Origin: Mycolicibacterium litorale
Lineage (GTDB): Bacteria > Actinomycetota > Actinomycetes > Mycobacteriales > Mycobacteriaceae
Length of the DNA: 64,000 nt
NCBI RefSeq assembly: GCF_014218295.1
Contig: NZ_AP023287.1
Coordinates: 1,612,001 to 1,676,000, forward strand
Direction of reading: 5' to 3'
The position numbers were made by a program, and so were the translations under genes. This document shows, piece after piece, positions 62,954 to 64,000 of the stretch. The notes beneath the pieces were generated by a model. The model ran no database searches. It saw only the letters and a list, made by a program, of their open reading frames with translations, and was not told the DNA's origin. Every line of letters starts with the position of its first letter. Position 1 is the stretch's first letter.

Positions 62954-64000
62954 TCAGATCATCGCGAAGGGCGGGATCCGCGCGCCGATCTGCAGTGCGC
63001 CCGCCAATTCGCGGCTGGTGTCGTAATCGAAGATCACATGACCGGAGAGTACGTCGACGTCGCGTTTGGCGCGCTGCAACGGGTTCTGGACGAAATGGGC
63101 GCTCGCCCCGGAGGCGGCCATCAGCATCGCGATGACCGCGCGGGATTCGTGCACGATGTGCGCGGCGGCCATCCGCGCCTGCGCGCGGACCGTCAACGGC
63201 ACCTCGTCGCCGTCGCGGACGAGCTGCTCGATCCCGCCGACGGTGTCGTCGAGCAATGCGCGCAGCGCCCGCAGTCGGACGCCGGCCTCTCCGAGACGGG
63301 CCTGGGCGAGGGGTTTGTCCTTCTGTTTCACACCTTCGTAGGCCAGCACTCGTTCGCCGAGACGCCCGCTGTAGACCTCGGCGACGCGTTCGGCGCTGCC
63401 CAGTGCGGGCATCGCGGCCAACAGTGCCAGTGCGGGCACCATCGGCCAGCGATAGGTCGCCACGTCGTGCAGCGCCGCACCGGGCGCGGTGCCCGCGTAG
63501 ATGTCGGTCACGCGGACGAGGCGGTGGGCCGGGACATGGACCTGCTCGATCACCACGTCGTTGGACCCGGTGGCGCGCATCCCGTCGGTGTGCCACACGT
63601 CGACGACGGTGACGTCGCCGATCGGCAGCAGCGCGAGTGCGGGATAGAGCGCGTCGTCGGGTCCGCAGAGCGCGCCGACCATGATCCAGTTGCCGTGCAT
63701 CACCCCGGTCGCCCACGACCAGCGCCCGCTCAACCGCACACTGTCGCCGTCCGGGCGGCCGCGGCCGGTGGGTGCCAGCGGGGCGGGGGCGAGGAATGGC
63801 CGGTCCGCGAACGCCTCGGCCTGCGCCTGCTCGTTGAACAGCGCCAGCATCCAGTTGTGCAGCATGTAGAACCCGATGGTCCATGCGCTCGAGGCGCACC
63901 CGTGCGCCATCTCCCGCACCGGCGCGAGGACCTCCGGATAGGGCGCCTGCCGGCCACCGAAGCGGGCCGGCACCAGCAGATCGGTCATCTTCGACGCGAT
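62954..64000 (-). CDS. Acyl-CoA dehydrogenase-fold flavin monooxygenase-like protein, 5' end outside the window
   Basis: At least 348 residues of an ACAD-fold protein: SSAWTIGFYMLHNWMLALF, SGRWSWATGVMHGNWIMVGA, and a C-terminal SGHVIFDYDTSRELAG. This resembles group D two-component flavin hydroxylases (HsaA type) more than classical dehydrogenases: it lacks the usual catalytic glutamate and TEG motif. The reading frame is open to the window end, so the N-terminus is missing; an internal ATG at 63988 is probably not the start. A flavin reductase partner is not visible. Confidence 0.75.
   Translation of the reverse strand: MASKMTDLLVPARFGGRQAPYPEVLAPVREMAHGCASSAWTIGFYMLHNWMLALFNEQAQAEAFADRPFLAPAPLAPTGRGRPDGDSVRLSGRWSWATGVMHGNWIMVGALCGPDDALYPALALLPIGDVTVVDVWHTDGMRATGSNDVVIEQVHVPAHRLVRVTDIYAGTAPGAALHDVATYRWPMVPALALLAAMPALGSAERVAEVYSGRLGERVLAYEGVKQKDKPLAQARLGEAGVRLRALRALLDDTVGGIEQLVRDGDEVPLTVRAQARMAAAHIVHESRAVIAMLMAASGASAHFVQNPLQRAKRDVDVLSGHVIFDYDTSRELAGALQIGARIPPFAMI

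Overview
The window is high-GC DNA, densely coded on both strands, with many stop/start overlaps (ATGA, GTGA, TGATG) and frequent GTG or TTG starts. It reads as chromosome of a mycobacterium, most likely an environmental, rapidly growing Mycolicibacterium-type species. Support comes from F420-dependent LLM enzymes, a Ddn-type deazaflavin protein, an EthA-like monooxygenase, a 14-gene nuoA-N operon preceded by an orphan receiver protein, and MIRU-like micro-ORF repeats inside that operon. I found no rRNA, tRNA, CRISPR array, transposase or phage gene.

Region 1 (1-18.6 kb) is an amine or amino-acid catabolic regulon. A plus-strand operon encodes an FAD amine oxidase, an APH-fold small-molecule kinase and a class III PLP enzyme of the phospho-lyase type. 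Further units encode an APC permease, two flavodiiron-like metallo-beta-lactamase-fold proteins (one with its metal site lost), three aldehyde dehydrogenases (one PatD-like, two of the succinate-semialdehyde type), a D-2-hydroxyacid dehydrogenase, a LysR regulator, and a large FAD/4Fe-4S dehydrogenase resembling D-lactate or D-2-hydroxyglutarate dehydrogenase. Two paralogous FCD-type GntR regulators belong to the cluster. Seven copies of a near-palindrome, consensus AGATTGTCRACAAT, lie in front of seven transcription units. At least six of them overlap or abut a TANNNT -10 element. I infer one co-regulated pathway controlled by these GntR proteins.

Region 2 (18.9-36.9 kb) is mixed accessory metabolism: a small membrane-anchored protein, a quinone oxidoreductase, a zinc alcohol dehydrogenase and a flavin amine oxidase that are each broken by a one-base homopolymer frameshift, hydrolases, two LLM oxidoreductases, an EthA-like Baeyer-Villiger monooxygenase, TetR/MFS and TetR/phosphotransferase divergent pairs, a PIG-L deacetylase, an orphan ABC ATPase, a LysR/SDR divergent pair and an enoyl-CoA hydratase. 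Inverted repeats in three divergent promoters are candidate operators.

Region 3 (37.0-53.1 kb, minus strand) is the complete proton-pumping NADH dehydrogenase I operon, nuoA to nuoN, with an orphan receiver-domain gene upstream. Nearly all junctions overlap by 1-10 nt. Two junctions, nuoD-nuoE and nuoK-nuoL, instead carry tandem 32-nt repeats. Each repeat is a complete 10-codon ORF whose start overlaps the previous stop. They look like a translational relay and are the most unusual structure in the window.

Region 4 (53.1-64.0 kb) holds a SnoaL-like protein, a methyltransferase and a minus-strand catabolic cluster: a homogentisate-dioxygenase-like cupin, an alpha/beta hydrolase, a class III CoA-transferase, an HMG-CoA-lyase-like enzyme, a TetR regulator, an acyl-CoA dehydrogenase, a phosphotransferase and a DUF6285 protein. 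An SRPBCC protein, a Ddn-like protein and an acyl-CoA-dehydrogenase-fold protein cut by the window edge follow.
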